Source: Hymenobacter perfusus
Lineage (GTDB): Bacteria > Bacteroidota > Bacteroidia > Cytophagales > Hymenobacteraceae
Length of the DNA stretch: 64,000 bases
Assembly: GCF_003944765.1 (NCBI RefSeq)
Contig: NZ_RWIU01000008.1
Coordinates: 62,001-126,000, forward strand
Reading direction: 5' to 3'
The stretch's first letter is position 1. Every line of letters begins with the position of its first letter. The translations under genes and the position numbers were made by a program. Positions 41,116 to 49,392 of this stretch are shown in pieces. The notes below the pieces were generated by a model. That model ran no database searches, was not told where the DNA came from, and saw only the letters and a program-made list of their open reading frames with translations.

Positions 41116-41658
41116 ATGAGCGACCATAGCATTGCAATTGTACCACAGGTATCCAGTTACCCTAATAGAGTGGCGAAGGCAAAGGAAGTGCTAAACTGGC
41201 TGGTTGAAGATGATATAGTTAAGCCTACGCTTACATCCTGTGTTTTAGGATTTGATGGGGGGTACGCAATATCGGGTGGTGCTAAGAAAGTAATTGAGTC
41301 GGCCAATAGACATATTTTTAGTTTGGATGTAATTGGACTTAAGATTATCACTGAAAGACACATCTTCGATACTGGTGGTAATGGAATAGAAGAAATATAC
41401 TGTCCGGCCTGTCAACAAAATCTGGCAGAAGAGGACTTGGGTTTTCTTGAGAACTGGTATGAGGGCAACCTAAATGAGGTAGTTTGTCCAGTCTGCGACA
41501 CTACGAATAGCATCCATCAGTTTTGGTTTACGCCGCAGTGGGGCTTTAGTGACTTGGGCTTCAAATTCTGGAACTGGCCTGACTTGACCGAAGATTTTTT
41601 AAGCAGGTTTCAGCAGAAGTTGGGTGTCAATGTCTCTGTCATTTATCAACGTGTATGA
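41116..41658 (+). CDS. AT-rich hypothetical protein with zinc-ribbon-like cysteine pairs
   Basis: 180 residues. An N-terminal alpha/beta part (KAKEVLNWLVEDDIV, GFDGGYAISGGAKK) is followed by two cysteine pairs, CPACQ (about residue 95) and CPVCD (about 128), suited to one zinc site. A Trp/Phe-rich C-terminal part follows (FWFTPQWGFSDLGFKFWNW). No family recognised; the shape is reminiscent of polymorphic-toxin immunity proteins, but no toxin gene is adjacent. Base composition is lower in GC than its neighbours. Confidence 0.65.
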   Translation: MSDHSIAIVPQVSSYPNRVAKAKEVLNWLVEDDIVKPTLTSCVLGFDGGYAISGGAKKVIESANRHIFSLDVIGLKIITERHIFDTGGNGIEEIYCPACQQNLAEEDLGFLENWYEGNLNEVVCPVCDTTNSIHQFWFTPQWGFSDLGFKFWNWPDLTEDFLSRFQQKLGVNVSVIYQRV

Positions 41659-41664
41659 AATAAA

Positions 41665-41694
41665 AAGGCCGCCCCGGAATCCCGGAGCGGCCTT
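41665..41694. terminator. Convergent terminator before pruA
   Basis: AAGGCCGC...GCGGCCTT stem with an inner CCGG pair; A-run on the left and T-rich stretch on the right. Serves both the hypothetical gene and pruA. Confidence 0.88.
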
Positions 41695-41720
41695 CTCTTT
41701 TATCAAAACCGAACAGCGGC

Positions 41721-43385
41721 CTACAGCCCCTTGTCCCGGTTCAGATCCTCGGCCGGAGCCGAGCCCAGGAAGGGGTAGCGGTAATCCGTGACGGGTACAA
41801 AGGTTTCCTTGATGGCGCGCGGCGACACCCAGCGGAGCAGGTTCAGCATGGAGCCGGCCTTGTCGTTGGTGCCGGAGGCGCGGGCCCCGCCGAAGGGCTG
41901 CTGGCCAACTACCGCGCCGGTGGGCTTGTCGTTGATATAGAAGTTGCCGGCGGCGTGCACCAGCTTCTTCGAGGCGTGGTCGATGGCGTAGCGGTCCTGC
42001 GAGAAGATGGCGCCGGTGAGGGCGTAGGGTGAGGTGGTGTCCACCAGCTCCAGCACCTCGTCGAACTTGTCGGCGTCGTAGATGTGCACGGTGAGCACGG
42101 GGCCGAACAGCTCCTCGCACATGGTCACGTACTTCGGGTCCTTGGTCACGATGACGGTAGGCTCGATGAAGTAGCCCTTCGACTTGTCGTAGCCGCCGCC
42201 GGCCACGATTTCGGCGTTCGGGTCGGCCTTGGCACCGTCGATGTACTTGGCCAGCTTATCGAAGGATTTCTCGTCGATAACGGCGTTGATGAAGTTGGAG
42301 AAGTCCTCCACGTCGCCCATCCGGAACGAGGCCAGGTCTTCTTTCACGTAGCCCAGAATTTCGTCGGCGAGGTTGGAGGGCAGGTACACGCGCGAGGCGG
42401 CCGAGCACTTCTGGCCCTGGTACTCAAACGCGCCCCGGCTCATGCCCACGGCCACGGCCTTGGCGTGCGCCGACGGGTGGGCCAGGATAAAGTCCTTGCC
42501 GCCGGTTTCGCCCACGATGCGCGGGTAGCTCTTGTAGTTGCTGATATTCTCGCCGATGGTCTTCCAGATGTGCTGGAACACGCCGGTGGAGCCGGTGAAG
42601 TGGATGCCGGCAAAGTCGCGGTGCTTGAAAATCACGTTGCCGGCGGTGGGGCCGTCCACGTACACCAGGTTGATGACGCCGTCGGGCACGCCGGCTTCCT
42701 TGAACAGCTCCATCAGCACCTGGGCCGAGTAGATCTGGGTGTTGGCGGGCTTCCACACCACCACGTTGCCCATCATGGCCACCGAGGCGGGCAGGTTGGC
42801 GGCAATGGACGTGAAGTTGAAGGGCGTGAGGGCAAACACGAAGCCTTCCAGCGGGCGGTGCTCCAGGCGGTTCCACATACCGGGCAGGCTTTCGGGCTGC
42901 TGCTGGTAGATCTGCTGCATGAAATGCACGTTGAACCGGAAGAAGTCGATCAGCTCGCAGGCGGCGTCGATTTCCGCCTGGAAGCAGTTCTTGCTCTGGC
43001 CCAGCATAGTGGCCGCGTTGATGCGTGCCCGGTAGGGGCCGGCCAGCAGGTCGGCGGCTTTCAGGAAGATGGCGGCGCGGTGCTCCCAGGGCATTTCGGC
43101 CCACAGCGGGCGGGCGGCCAGGGCGGCGTCAATAGCCTGCGCTACGTGCGAGGCGTCGCCTTCGTGGAACTGGCCCAGCACGTACTGGTGGTCGTGGGGC
43201 GGGGTGATATTCTGCTTCTTGCCGGTGCGGATTTCCTGGCCGCCGATGTGCATCGGAATGTCGCGCTGCTGCTGCTTGAGCTCCTTGAGGGTCTTGAGCA
43301 GCTCCACCCGCTCGGGCGAGTTGGGCGCGTAGCCTTTTACGGGCTCGTTAATCGGGGTCGGGACGTTGAAAAAACCGTTGGCCAT
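41721..43385 (-). CDS. pruA: L-glutamate gamma-semialdehyde dehydrogenase
   Basis: 554 residues, the length of the stand-alone (non-PutA) enzyme. It oxidises glutamate semialdehyde (from proline via P5C) to glutamate with NAD+. The catalytic cysteine is in YQGQKCSAASRVY, the general-base glutamate in RIVGETGGKDF, and the cofactor loop in HFTGSTGVFQH. Proline dehydrogenase is not in the window. A consensus -7 box lies about 40 nt upstream. Confidence 0.95.
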   Translation of the reverse strand: MANGFFNVPTPINEPVKGYAPNSPERVELLKTLKELKQQQRDIPMHIGGQEIRTGKKQNITPPHDHQYVLGQFHEGDASHVAQAIDAALAARPLWAEMPWEHRAAIFLKAADLLAGPYRARINAATMLGQSKNCFQAEIDAACELIDFFRFNVHFMQQIYQQQPESLPGMWNRLEHRPLEGFVFALTPFNFTSIAANLPASVAMMGNVVVWKPANTQIYSAQVLMELFKEAGVPDGVINLVYVDGPTAGNVIFKHRDFAGIHFTGSTGVFQHIWKTIGENISNYKSYPRIVGETGGKDFILAHPSAHAKAVAVGMSRGAFEYQGQKCSAASRVYLPSNLADEILGYVKEDLASFRMGDVEDFSNFINAVIDEKSFDKLAKYIDGAKADPNAEIVAGGGYDKSKGYFIEPTVIVTKDPKYVTMCEELFGPVLTVHIYDADKFDEVLELVDTTSPYALTGAIFSQDRYAIDHASKKLVHAAGNFYINDKPTGAVVGQQPFGGARASGTNDKAGSMLNLLRWVSPRAIKETFVPVTDYRYPFLGSAPAEDLNRDKGL

Positions 43386-43424
43386 AAGGAAGTGCTGGTT
43401 TGGGGTGATGGGTGGTGGGGAAGG

Positions 43425-43433
43425 GCAAAGGTA
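43425..43433 (-). promoter_or_regulatory. -7 promoter box for pruA
   Basis: The minus strand reads TACCTTTGC, an exact match, 40-48 nt before the ATG. Confidence 0.65.
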
Positions 43434-43568
43434 GAGAGGAAAGCGCGGTTGTTACTTGGCGGGCTATCTAATGCAATGCTCTCGACGCCACTGCCGGTGA
43501 GCTGATATTCCATCAGCAAAGACCATCACGCAAACTATAGAAAACAGCAATAGCTTACCGCTAAAGCT

Positions 43569-43910
43569 TCATTCTGAAGTTAAAAGAACGTTTTGAGGCG
43601 CATTTTCAGCGTAGCTAACTTGTACTATAGTTCCTGGGATGAGTTCTGTATGTGTAAACTGATTAGTTTCTAACTGAGCATATCGTGCACCTTGTTGGCT
43701 TTGCTGGTACCGTACCATTGCATGATATACTCCACTGCTGCCAGAGCCCTCCTTGCCGAGTTGGGTGCTCACAATAGCTGTGGCCTGCGTGCCGTGCAAA
43801 ACCTTCCACCGCTGTGCTACCTGCCAACCAAATATCAATAACCCAACGGCCGATAAGGGCAGGAGAATCCAAGCCTTAAACCAGATGGTTAATGCCTTTT
43901 TTTGTGCCAT
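43569..43910 (-). CDS. Small membrane protein, DUF3592-like
   Basis: 113 residues. One transmembrane helix (about 10-30, WFKAWILLPLSAVGLLIFGW), then an extracytoplasmic beta-rich domain (GTQATAIVSTQLGK, YHAMVRYQQS, PGTIVQVSYAENAPQNV) with the G-x-x-V-x-V-x-Y ending typical of DUF3592. Role unknown. AT-richer than its surroundings. It follows the dNMP-kinase-like gene with a 15-nt gap and is probably co-transcribed. Confidence 0.65.
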   Translation of the reverse strand: MAQKKALTIWFKAWILLPLSAVGLLIFGWQVAQRWKVLHGTQATAIVSTQLGKEGSGSSGVYHAMVRYQQSQQGARYAQLETNQFTHTELIPGTIVQVSYAENAPQNVLLTSE

Positions 43911-43925
43911 TCGTGCAGTATTGAA

Positions 43926-44474
43926 CTACAACCGCTGCAGCAGCGCCCGCACCTGCCACTCCAAGTCCTGGACGGAGCCGGTATTGTGGAGGGTGAGGTC
44001 GAAGTGGGGGTAGTGGTCGAGGGCAGTTTCGCTGGGGTGGTCGTCGTCGCGGGTGCCGTCGCCGCGCTGGTGGAGCGGGTCGCCTTCCACGCGCACCATC
44101 AGGCCGCCGCTGCTGCGAATGAGGTCTGCCTCGTTGGGGAAGCGCACGTCCGGAATGAGGGTGTGCTGGTTGGTGGGCAGCTGCGAGAAAAACGCCTGCA
44201 CCCAGATATCAGGCTCCCAGAGGCGGAGAGCCAGGCCCACCTGCTGGAGCATCTCGCCCCGGGTGCGGCCGAAGGCGGGCAGTTTCTCGGTTTTGCCCTG
44301 CTGCGAGAAGTATGGGGCGGTGCCCTCGCCGGCCAGGGCCGCGCATACGGCCTTAATAGGCTCCCCGACGGAGCGAATGTGCCATTTGCTGTCGGGCTGC
44401 ATCCGCTGAATCAGGCGGGCAATGGTGTCTTTGCCGCTGCCCCGGCGGCCCGAGAAACCGATTAGTCGTGTCAT
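43926..44474 (-). CDS. Deoxynucleoside monophosphate kinase-like P-loop protein
   Basis: 182 residues. The P-loop GRRGSGKDT (residues 9-17) follows MTRLIGFS. A GEPIKAVCAALAG substrate segment, GRTRGEMLQQVG and IPDVRFPNEADLI match the deoxynucleotide monophosphate kinase family known best from phages (T4 gene 1 type) and their bacterial relatives. Cytoplasmic. It is not evidence of a prophage on its own: no other phage gene is nearby. Confidence 0.75.
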   Translation of the reverse strand: MTRLIGFSGRRGSGKDTIARLIQRMQPDSKWHIRSVGEPIKAVCAALAGEGTAPYFSQQGKTEKLPAFGRTRGEMLQQVGLALRLWEPDIWVQAFFSQLPTNQHTLIPDVRFPNEADLIRSSGGLMVRVEGDPLHQRGDGTRDDDHPSETALDHYPHFDLTLHNTGSVQDLEWQVRALLQRL

Positions 44475-44478
44475 TGGG

Positions 44479-44487
44479 GCAAAGGTA
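44479..44487 (-). promoter_or_regulatory. -7 promoter box close to the dNMP-kinase-like start
   Basis: The minus strand reads TACCTTTGC, ending 5 nt before the ATG, so the message would be leaderless or nearly so. Confidence 0.5.
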
Positions 44488-44492
44488 GCTAC

Positions 44493-44572
44493 TTGTCATT
44501 CCGACGCAGAAGGAATCTCAGTTGAGGTATTGAAGCAAGCCCACTCAGATTCCTCCTGTGTCGGAATGACAG
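44493..44572. repeat. Family-A inverted repeat (GTCATTCCGA type)
   Basis: TTGTCATTCCGAC (44493-44505) pairs with the end at 44560-44572; inner GAAGGAATCT pairs with AGATTCCTCC. It begins 4 nt after the stop of the gene at 44577. Confidence 0.88.
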
Positions 44573-44576
44573 GCGG

Positions 44577-45272
44577 TTACAGAATCTCCTTCAGCTCGCT
44601 CAGACAGCTGATTTCGTAGGTAATCTGGTTGAAGTGGCGGCGCTTGGCGGGGTTGAAGTACACTTGGTCGAGACCTGCGTTGTAGGCGCCCAGCACGTCG
44701 CACTCCAGGTTGTCGCCAATCATGAGGCTTTCCGGGGCGGTGGCGCCGGTGCGCTCCAGCGCGTGCTCGAAAATGCGGGTATCGGGCTTGAGGTGCCCGC
44801 AGCACTCGGAAGTTACGATTTCCTCGAAATACTTTGTGAGCCGGGACGCATCGAGCTTGATGTACTGGATGTCGCGGAAGCCGTTGGTGATGAGGTGTAG
44901 GCGGTAGCCCTTGTCGCGCAGGTAGTCGAGCACCTCGTAGGTGTAGGGAAACACGGCTTTTTTGTGGGGCAGAATGTCGGTGAACTGTTCCGAGATGCCC
45001 GCCGGCGAATCCTCCTCCCGCAGCCCCAACTGCGCGAAAGTGCGCGGGAAACGGGTGGCACGCAGCTGCTGCTGATTGATCTTTCCGCCCTGGTACAGCC
45101 GCCACAGGCCGTGGTTGATATCGGAATACTCCTTGATAAACTTCTCTACCGACACCCCGTGCCGGCTGATGTTGTGCTCCGCGAACAGGTGGCGCAGGGT
45201 TTCATCGGCGTTGGTTTCAAAGTCCCACAGCGTATGGTCGAGGTCGAAGAACAGGTGACGGTAGTTTTTCAT
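44577..45272 (-). CDS. HAD hydrolase, YjjG-type pyrimidine nucleotidase
   Basis: 231 residues from the ATG at 45272 (MKNYRHLFFDLDHTLWDFE). HAD motif I is DLDHTL with nucleophile Asp; motif II is the LITNG stretch; motifs III-IV are in HLKPDTRIFEHAL and MIGDNLECDVLGA. Sequence style fits the noncanonical pyrimidine nucleotidase YjjG, which removes unusual nucleotides. Specificity is inferred. Confidence 0.85.
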   Translation of the reverse strand: MKNYRHLFFDLDHTLWDFETNADETLRHLFAEHNISRHGVSVEKFIKEYSDINHGLWRLYQGGKINQQQLRATRFPRTFAQLGLREEDSPAGISEQFTDILPHKKAVFPYTYEVLDYLRDKGYRLHLITNGFRDIQYIKLDASRLTKYFEEIVTSECCGHLKPDTRIFEHALERTGATAPESLMIGDNLECDVLGAYNAGLDQVYFNPAKRRHFNQITYEISCLSELKEIL

Positions 45273-45282
45273 ATAGTGTTGT

Positions 45283-45969
45283 TCAAAATTCTGGACCGAA
45301 AAGCTTGGTTTTGAATGGCAGCCAAACGGCTGGCTCGTCGGCAATGGTGTCGGTATGGGCAGCTACCCGTTGGCAGTCTGAAACAGTAGTAAACAATCCG
45401 TACTCATTCAGCACTACACCAAATGCCTCCTGATATTCCTGTTCTAATACGTGATAGGAAAACGGCTCGTAGCCACCGTAATCCAAAAGGCCCAATAAGT
45501 CAAAGCCAATTGTCAGACCGGCTTCAGGCTCGGGAACCCACTGTTGTAGGAGTGTCGCCAGATTCGGCCAGTCAGGGCCAGTATGTGGCTCGACTTCCGC
45601 ATTAGCAGTTGAGCAGTGAGATTCATGTAGAAAAATACCTAACAGCTCTACCTGTGGAAGTGCTTGCAGAAATCTGCTTTTAAATTCTACGGCTTTTTCG
45701 CGGGTAGGGAAGAAGCCAGGCCACGCGTACTGTCCCTGCGCAAATGCCTCTCCGATCCAGGCATGCAAGGCTGTCAGCTCTTGGTCAGTGGGGGTGAAAT
45801 TTTTAGGCAACTGACGTCTGCTGTACTTCCAGTCGAAGCCCCAAATTCCTGGGTAAACGTGACTGATGTATGTGCTCACTGACCAGGTGCGGGCCCGAAA
45901 GCGGTGGCCGTTAACTGTGCTCCACTCGTGTTTAGGAATGATCAGATAATAGCCTGCTGAGTAGTGCAT
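45283..45969 (-). CDS. Hypothetical protein of unknown family
   Basis: 228 residues from the ATG at 45969, one base after the stop of the ferredoxin-like gene. Aromatic-rich N-terminal part (YLIIPKHEW, FRARTWSVSTYISHVYPG, WGFDWKY), then mixed alpha/beta (DQELTALHAWIGEAFA, QALPQVELLGIFL, GLTIGFDLLG). No signal peptide or membrane helix. No family recognised. GC content is lower than in the flanking genes. The tight spacing suggests co-translation with the gene upstream. Confidence 0.6.
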   Translation of the reverse strand: MHYSAGYYLIIPKHEWSTVNGHRFRARTWSVSTYISHVYPGIWGFDWKYSRRQLPKNFTPTDQELTALHAWIGEAFAQGQYAWPGFFPTREKAVEFKSRFLQALPQVELLGIFLHESHCSTANAEVEPHTGPDWPNLATLLQQWVPEPEAGLTIGFDLLGLLDYGGYEPFSYHVLEQEYQEAFGVVLNEYGLFTTVSDCQRVAAHTDTIADEPAVWLPFKTKLFGPEF

Positions 45970-45970
45970 A

Positions 45971-46306
45971 TCAATCAAGCCGCAGCCGTTCTACAACCCG
46001 GCCTTCGCCCAAGTGTTCGTGCACGATGTCGGCGGCGTCTTTGGGGCGGACGTTGCCGTAGGTGGTGCCTTCGGGGTAGACAATGAGGGCGGCGCCGGGG
46101 CCTTTCTTGCACTGCTTACACAGGTCGAGGCAGTTGCAGGTTTGCACCCGCACTTTGCGCTTTTCGCCGCCGGTCAGCAGCTTTTTCAGGCCCTGCTTCT
46201 TAAGCTCGGATTTCAGGGCTTTCACGACGTCTTTGCCCACTTCATCTTTCTGGGCAGTGCAAACAAACAGGCGGGTAACGGGCGCAACAGATTTCACAGG
46301 CAACAA
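45971..46306 (-). CDS. Thioredoxin-like [2Fe-2S] ferredoxin
   Basis: 111 residues. Four cysteines in the pattern of thioredoxin-like ferredoxins: one in LFVCTAQKDEVGKD, then CNCLDLCKQCKKGPGAALIVYPEG. The TYGNVRPKDAADIVHEHL ending is typical of this (2Fe-2S) ferredoxin domain family. Soluble electron carrier with unknown partners. Confidence 0.85.
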   Translation of the reverse strand: MLPVKSVAPVTRLFVCTAQKDEVGKDVVKALKSELKKQGLKKLLTGGEKRKVRVQTCNCLDLCKQCKKGPGAALIVYPEGTTYGNVRPKDAADIVHEHLGEGRVVERLRLD

Positions 46307-46378
46307 GCATACAAAAAGAGAACTACCGAACGTCCCGGTGAAAAATCAGCGTAAACAACGTAAAGAAATATGCGCCCA

Positions 46379-46768
46379 TCAGTGATTCCCGGTCCAGCGG
46401 CGGTTTTGCAGCTTATACGCGGCCAGCTCCCGGTTCGACCAGAGCGTTTGGTAAATCTTCTGGTCGTGTTGCAGCTGCGGGTCGCGTTCCATGTAGCCGA
46501 GCAGCTGCTGCAGGAAGTCCAGGGCTTCGTCCTTGATGAAGTAGAACACCCAGTTATCGAGGCGGCGAAAATTTATCAGCCCCGCATTTTTGAGGTACGC
46601 TAATTGCCGGGAGGTTTTGGTCTGGCTGAAATCAAGTACCTGTTCCAGGTCGGAAATGCACATTTCCTGATTGCGCCAGAGCAAATGCAGGATGCGCACC
46701 CGCGAATCGTCGCCGAGGGCCTTGAATAGTTGCTGGCCGAATGCAACGGTAAAGTGTTTGAGACGCAT
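46379..46768 (-). CDS. ArsR-family winged-helix transcriptional regulator
   Basis: 129 residues. The winged helix (about 10-90) shows LFKALGDDSRVRILHLL, ISDLEQVLDFSQTKTSRQLAYLKNAGLI (the recognition helix, quoted as SQTKTSRQLAYL) and the wing RRLDNWVFYFI. A metal-binding site cannot be confirmed: only one cysteine (in MCISDLE) is visible. Divergent from the carboxypeptidase-regulatory-like gene, which it may control. Confidence 0.85.
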   Translation of the reverse strand: MRLKHFTVAFGQQLFKALGDDSRVRILHLLWRNQEMCISDLEQVLDFSQTKTSRQLAYLKNAGLINFRRLDNWVFYFIKDEALDFLQQLLGYMERDPQLQHDQKIYQTLWSNRELAAYKLQNRRWTGNH

Positions 46769-46858
46769 CTTTAGGCAAACGCAAAATGGGGAGGGGCTGA
46801 ACGAAGTCAGCCGGGCCCGAATTTAGCCTAAACCCGCCAGCGGCCCCCGAAAGTGCCG

Positions 46859-46867
46859 TATCTTTAT
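46859..46867 (+). promoter_or_regulatory. Candidate -7 box for the gene at 46876
   Basis: TATCTTTAT is near the TAnnTTTG consensus. It is so close to the first ATG that a start at the second ATG (46885) would fit better. Confidence 0.35.
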
Positions 46868-46875
46868 TGCTCGTA

Positions 46876-47577
46876 ATGCCTTGTATGTCTGTTGTGGCCC
46901 GAATTCGTCTTTCTTTTCTGCCCGCTTTGCTGGGTTTCTTACTGGTGGCCCTGGTGCTGACGGCCGGCAGTGCGCGGGCCCAGGGTCAGCGCCGGGTAGT
47001 GCAGTTTACTGGTATCGTAGCCTCCGGCGACTCGCTGCTGGGCGTGCCGGGCGCGGCTATTTTCGTGCCCAAGGCCGGCCGGGGTACGGCCTCCAACCCC
47101 TATGGCTACTTCTCGCTGCCCGTGCTGGCCGGTGATAGTATCGTGATTCGGAGCCTGGGTTACCGCAATCAGTACGTTATCATCCCCGAAAACTACCCGC
47201 GTCAGAGCTATTCCGTGATTGTGCAGCTGAAGGAGGATGCCACGGTGCTGCCGGAGGTACGCATCTTCCCCTACGCTACCGAAAAGGCGTTTAAGGAAGC
47301 TTTTCTGGCCATGAAACCGCCATCCGAGGAGGACCGCACGCCGGCCGATAAGCTCAACGAGCAGGTGATGCGCCGGATGTTCAACACGCTGCCCGTTACC
47401 AGCATGGGCAATTACCGTCAAACCATGCAGGCCCAGCAGAACGACCAGATGCGCCGCATGGGCCTCGGGGCCACCCCCGCCACCAACAACCCCCTGCTCA
47501 ACCCCTTTAGCTGGCTCCAACTCATCAATCAAGTGAAAAGCGGTGAGTTCAAGAAGAAGGAAGGCGTGGATTATTGA
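46876..47577 (+). CDS. Exported protein with carboxypeptidase-regulatory-like domain
   Basis: 233 residues from the ATG at 46876; ATG 46885 is equally possible. Signal peptide through SARAQ. The CarboxypepD_reg-like domain (about 40-125) reads FTGIVASGDSLLGVPGAAIFV, ASNPYGYFSLPVLAGDSIVIRSLGY (in parts) and VIVQLKEDATVLPEVRIFP. This is the standard N-terminal domain of TonB-dependent receptors, but no barrel follows; a Met/Gln-rich tail takes its place. Small stand-alone members of this kind are common in Bacteroidota; function unknown. Confidence 0.82.
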   Translation: MPCMSVVARIRLSFLPALLGFLLVALVLTAGSARAQGQRRVVQFTGIVASGDSLLGVPGAAIFVPKAGRGTASNPYGYFSLPVLAGDSIVIRSLGYRNQYVIIPENYPRQSYSVIVQLKEDATVLPEVRIFPYATEKAFKEAFLAMKPPSEEDRTPADKLNEQVMRRMFNTLPVTSMGNYRQTMQAQQNDQMRRMGLGATPATNNPLLNPFSWLQLINQVKSGEFKKKEGVDY

Positions 47578-47820
47578 GGTGGACGGTTGAATGGACAGAT
47601 GGTTAAACTGTCATTGCGAGCAGCGCGAAGCAATCCGTTCTTCATACAGTCTGAATCCCTGACCTACTCAAAAGCCCCTGACGCCAGTACGGACGTCAGG
47701 GGCTTTTTGCTTCTTCGGGGTGTGGCGCTCTGTGAAGGACGGATTGCTTCGCGCTGCTCGCAATGACAGTTTAACCATCCAGCCATCCGCTCATTCAGCC
47801 ATTCACTCTTCCAACCATTC
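47578..47820. repeat. Nested inverted repeat: ATGG-unit outer arms around a GTCATTGCGAGC element
   Basis: The inner pair AACTGTCATTGCGAGC...GCAATCCGT (47606-47639) and its complement (47739-47772) are nearly perfect over 34 bp. Outside, GGTTGAATGGACAGATGG (about 47585-47602) faces ATCC/CATTCA units (47775-47815). The terminator of the upstream gene sits in the loop. Confidence 0.85.
47670..47708 (+). terminator. Terminator inside the nested repeat
   Basis: AAAAGCCCCTGACG (47670-47683) pairs with CGTCAGGGGCTTTT, followed by a T. It ends the gene at 46876-47577. Confidence 0.88.
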
Positions 47821-47866
47821 CCCCCTATATTCAGTACAGCCACTGTTTGACCTTCGACTTCGCCCT

Positions 47867-49249
47867 ATGGATACCAATCTGCCGCGTACCTCGCAGCCCC
47901 GCATCGTGATTATTGGCTGTGGATTTGCCGGCCTGCGCCTGGCCAAAGACCTGGCCGACGCGCCGGTGCAGGTGGTGGTTATCGACCGCAACAACTACCA
48001 CAACTTCCAGCCCCTGCTCTACCAGGTAGCCACCGGCGCGCTGGAAGCCGACAGCATCGCCTACCCGATCCGCAAGATTTTCGCCGGCCAGCAGAACTTC
48101 TTCTACCGCATGGCCGACGTGCAGCACCTCGATGCGGCCACCAATACGCTCACCACCAACATCGGCGACATCCGCTACGACCATCTGGTCATTGCTACCG
48201 GCTCGCTCACCAACTTCTTCGGGCTCACCAGCATCGAGCAGAATGCCATGCAGATCAAGAGTGTGCCCAACGCCCTGAACCTGCGCAGCTACCTGTTTCA
48301 GAACTTCGAGAAGGCTATTCTCACCGAAGACCCCGCCCAGCGCCAGGCTCTGATGAACGTGGTGGTGGTGGGCGGCGGCCCTACAGGCGTGGAAATCTGC
48401 GGCTCGCTGGCCGAGATGCGCAAGGACGTGCTGCCCAAGGACTACCCCGAGCTCGACCTCAAGCAGATGGAAATCTACCTCGTGGAATCGGGGGCGGAGG
48501 TGCTGGGGCCGATGAGCAAGGACTCGCAGGTGCAGGCCAAGGGCTACCTGGAGGAAATGGGCATCCACGTGCGCCTCAACACCCAGGCCAAGCACTTCGA
48601 GGACGGCAAGCTGTACTGTTCCGACACCGAGTTTATCCGGACTGAAAACCTGATCTGGGCGGCCGGGGTGAACGGCGCAGCCCTGGAGGGCCTGCCCGAA
48701 GCCGCCGTGGCCCGCAACAAGCGCGTGAACGTGGACACGGTGAACCGCGTGCTGGGCTTCCAAAACGTGTACGCCATCGGCGACGTGGCCAACATGGTCA
48801 CCGATGAAATGCCGCGCGGCTACCCCATGCTGGCCCCTGTCGCCATTCAGCAGGCCGAGCAGCTGGCCGACAACTTCAAGCGGCTGCTGCGCGGCGAAAC
48901 CCTCAAGCCGTTCCAATACACCAACAAGGGCAGCATGGCCATTGTGGGCCGCAACCGCGCCGTGGTAGACCTGCCCGGCGACAAGCACTTCGGCGGCTTC
49001 TTCGGGTGGCTGACCTGGCTGTTTGTGCATTTGATGACGCTGGTGGGCTTCCGTAACAAAGTGGTCACGCTGGTAGGCTGGGCCATCAGTTACTTCAGCT
49101 CCGACAAGGCCCTGCGCCTCATCATCCGCCCCTATAAGCGCAACGATTTCAAGTCCGATAAAGGCCTAGCCACCGCCATCCACAACGCCGCCACGCCCGA
49201 GTACAACCCTTCCGTGCCGGCCCCCAACGCCCCGGTAGTGGGTGGGTAG
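47867..49249 (+). CDS. ndh: Type II NADH:quinone oxidoreductase (NDH-2)
   Basis: 460 residues from the ATG at 47867 (MDTNLPRTSQPRIVIIGCGFAG, quoted in part). Two Rossmann motifs: GCGFAGLRLAKDL for FAD and VGGGPTGVEICGSLAE for NADH. NNYHNFQPLLYQVATG and the YAIGDVA FAD motif match Bacteroidota NDH-2 proteins. The C-terminal hydrophobic segment (GGFFGWLTWLFVHLMTLVGF) would anchor it to the inner face of the membrane. It oxidises NADH without pumping protons, beside the complete complex I encoded 7 kb away. Confidence 0.92.
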   Translation: MDTNLPRTSQPRIVIIGCGFAGLRLAKDLADAPVQVVVIDRNNYHNFQPLLYQVATGALEADSIAYPIRKIFAGQQNFFYRMADVQHLDAATNTLTTNIGDIRYDHLVIATGSLTNFFGLTSIEQNAMQIKSVPNALNLRSYLFQNFEKAILTEDPAQRQALMNVVVVGGGPTGVEICGSLAEMRKDVLPKDYPELDLKQMEIYLVESGAEVLGPMSKDSQVQAKGYLEEMGIHVRLNTQAKHFEDGKLYCSDTEFIRTENLIWAAGVNGAALEGLPEAAVARNKRVNVDTVNRVLGFQNVYAIGDVANMVTDEMPRGYPMLAPVAIQQAEQLADNFKRLLRGETLKPFQYTNKGSMAIVGRNRAVVDLPGDKHFGGFFGWLTWLFVHLMTLVGFRNKVVTLVGWAISYFSSDKALRLIIRPYKRNDFKSDKGLATAIHNAATPEYNPSVPAPNAPVVGG

Positions 49250-49279
49250 CATCCGGAGGGTGTTTTACTGAAAACGGAT

Positions 49280-49310
49280 AACCCTGCTCTGGTAGCAGGG
49301 TTATTTTTTT
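49280..49310 (+). terminator. Rho-independent terminator of ndh
   Basis: AACCCTGCT (49280-49288) pairs with AGCAGGGTT (49294-49302), followed by ATTTTTTT. Confidence 0.93.
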
Positions 49311-49392
49311 AGGGGTGATGGGAGAAAAGCGTGTTAAGTATCCGGAGTTCGACTTAGATTAACACCCTCAAACCCTTGATACGCCTGTTTTC

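Noticed and set aside
41116..41658. Toxin-antitoxin or polymorphic-toxin immunity locus with the Uma2 gene
   Set aside because: Only a resemblance in protein style; no toxin domain or known pair can be shown from the sequence.
43926..44474. Prophage remnant suggested by a phage-type dNMP kinase
   Set aside because: No integrase, structural or lysis genes nearby, and such kinases also occur as chromosomal genes.
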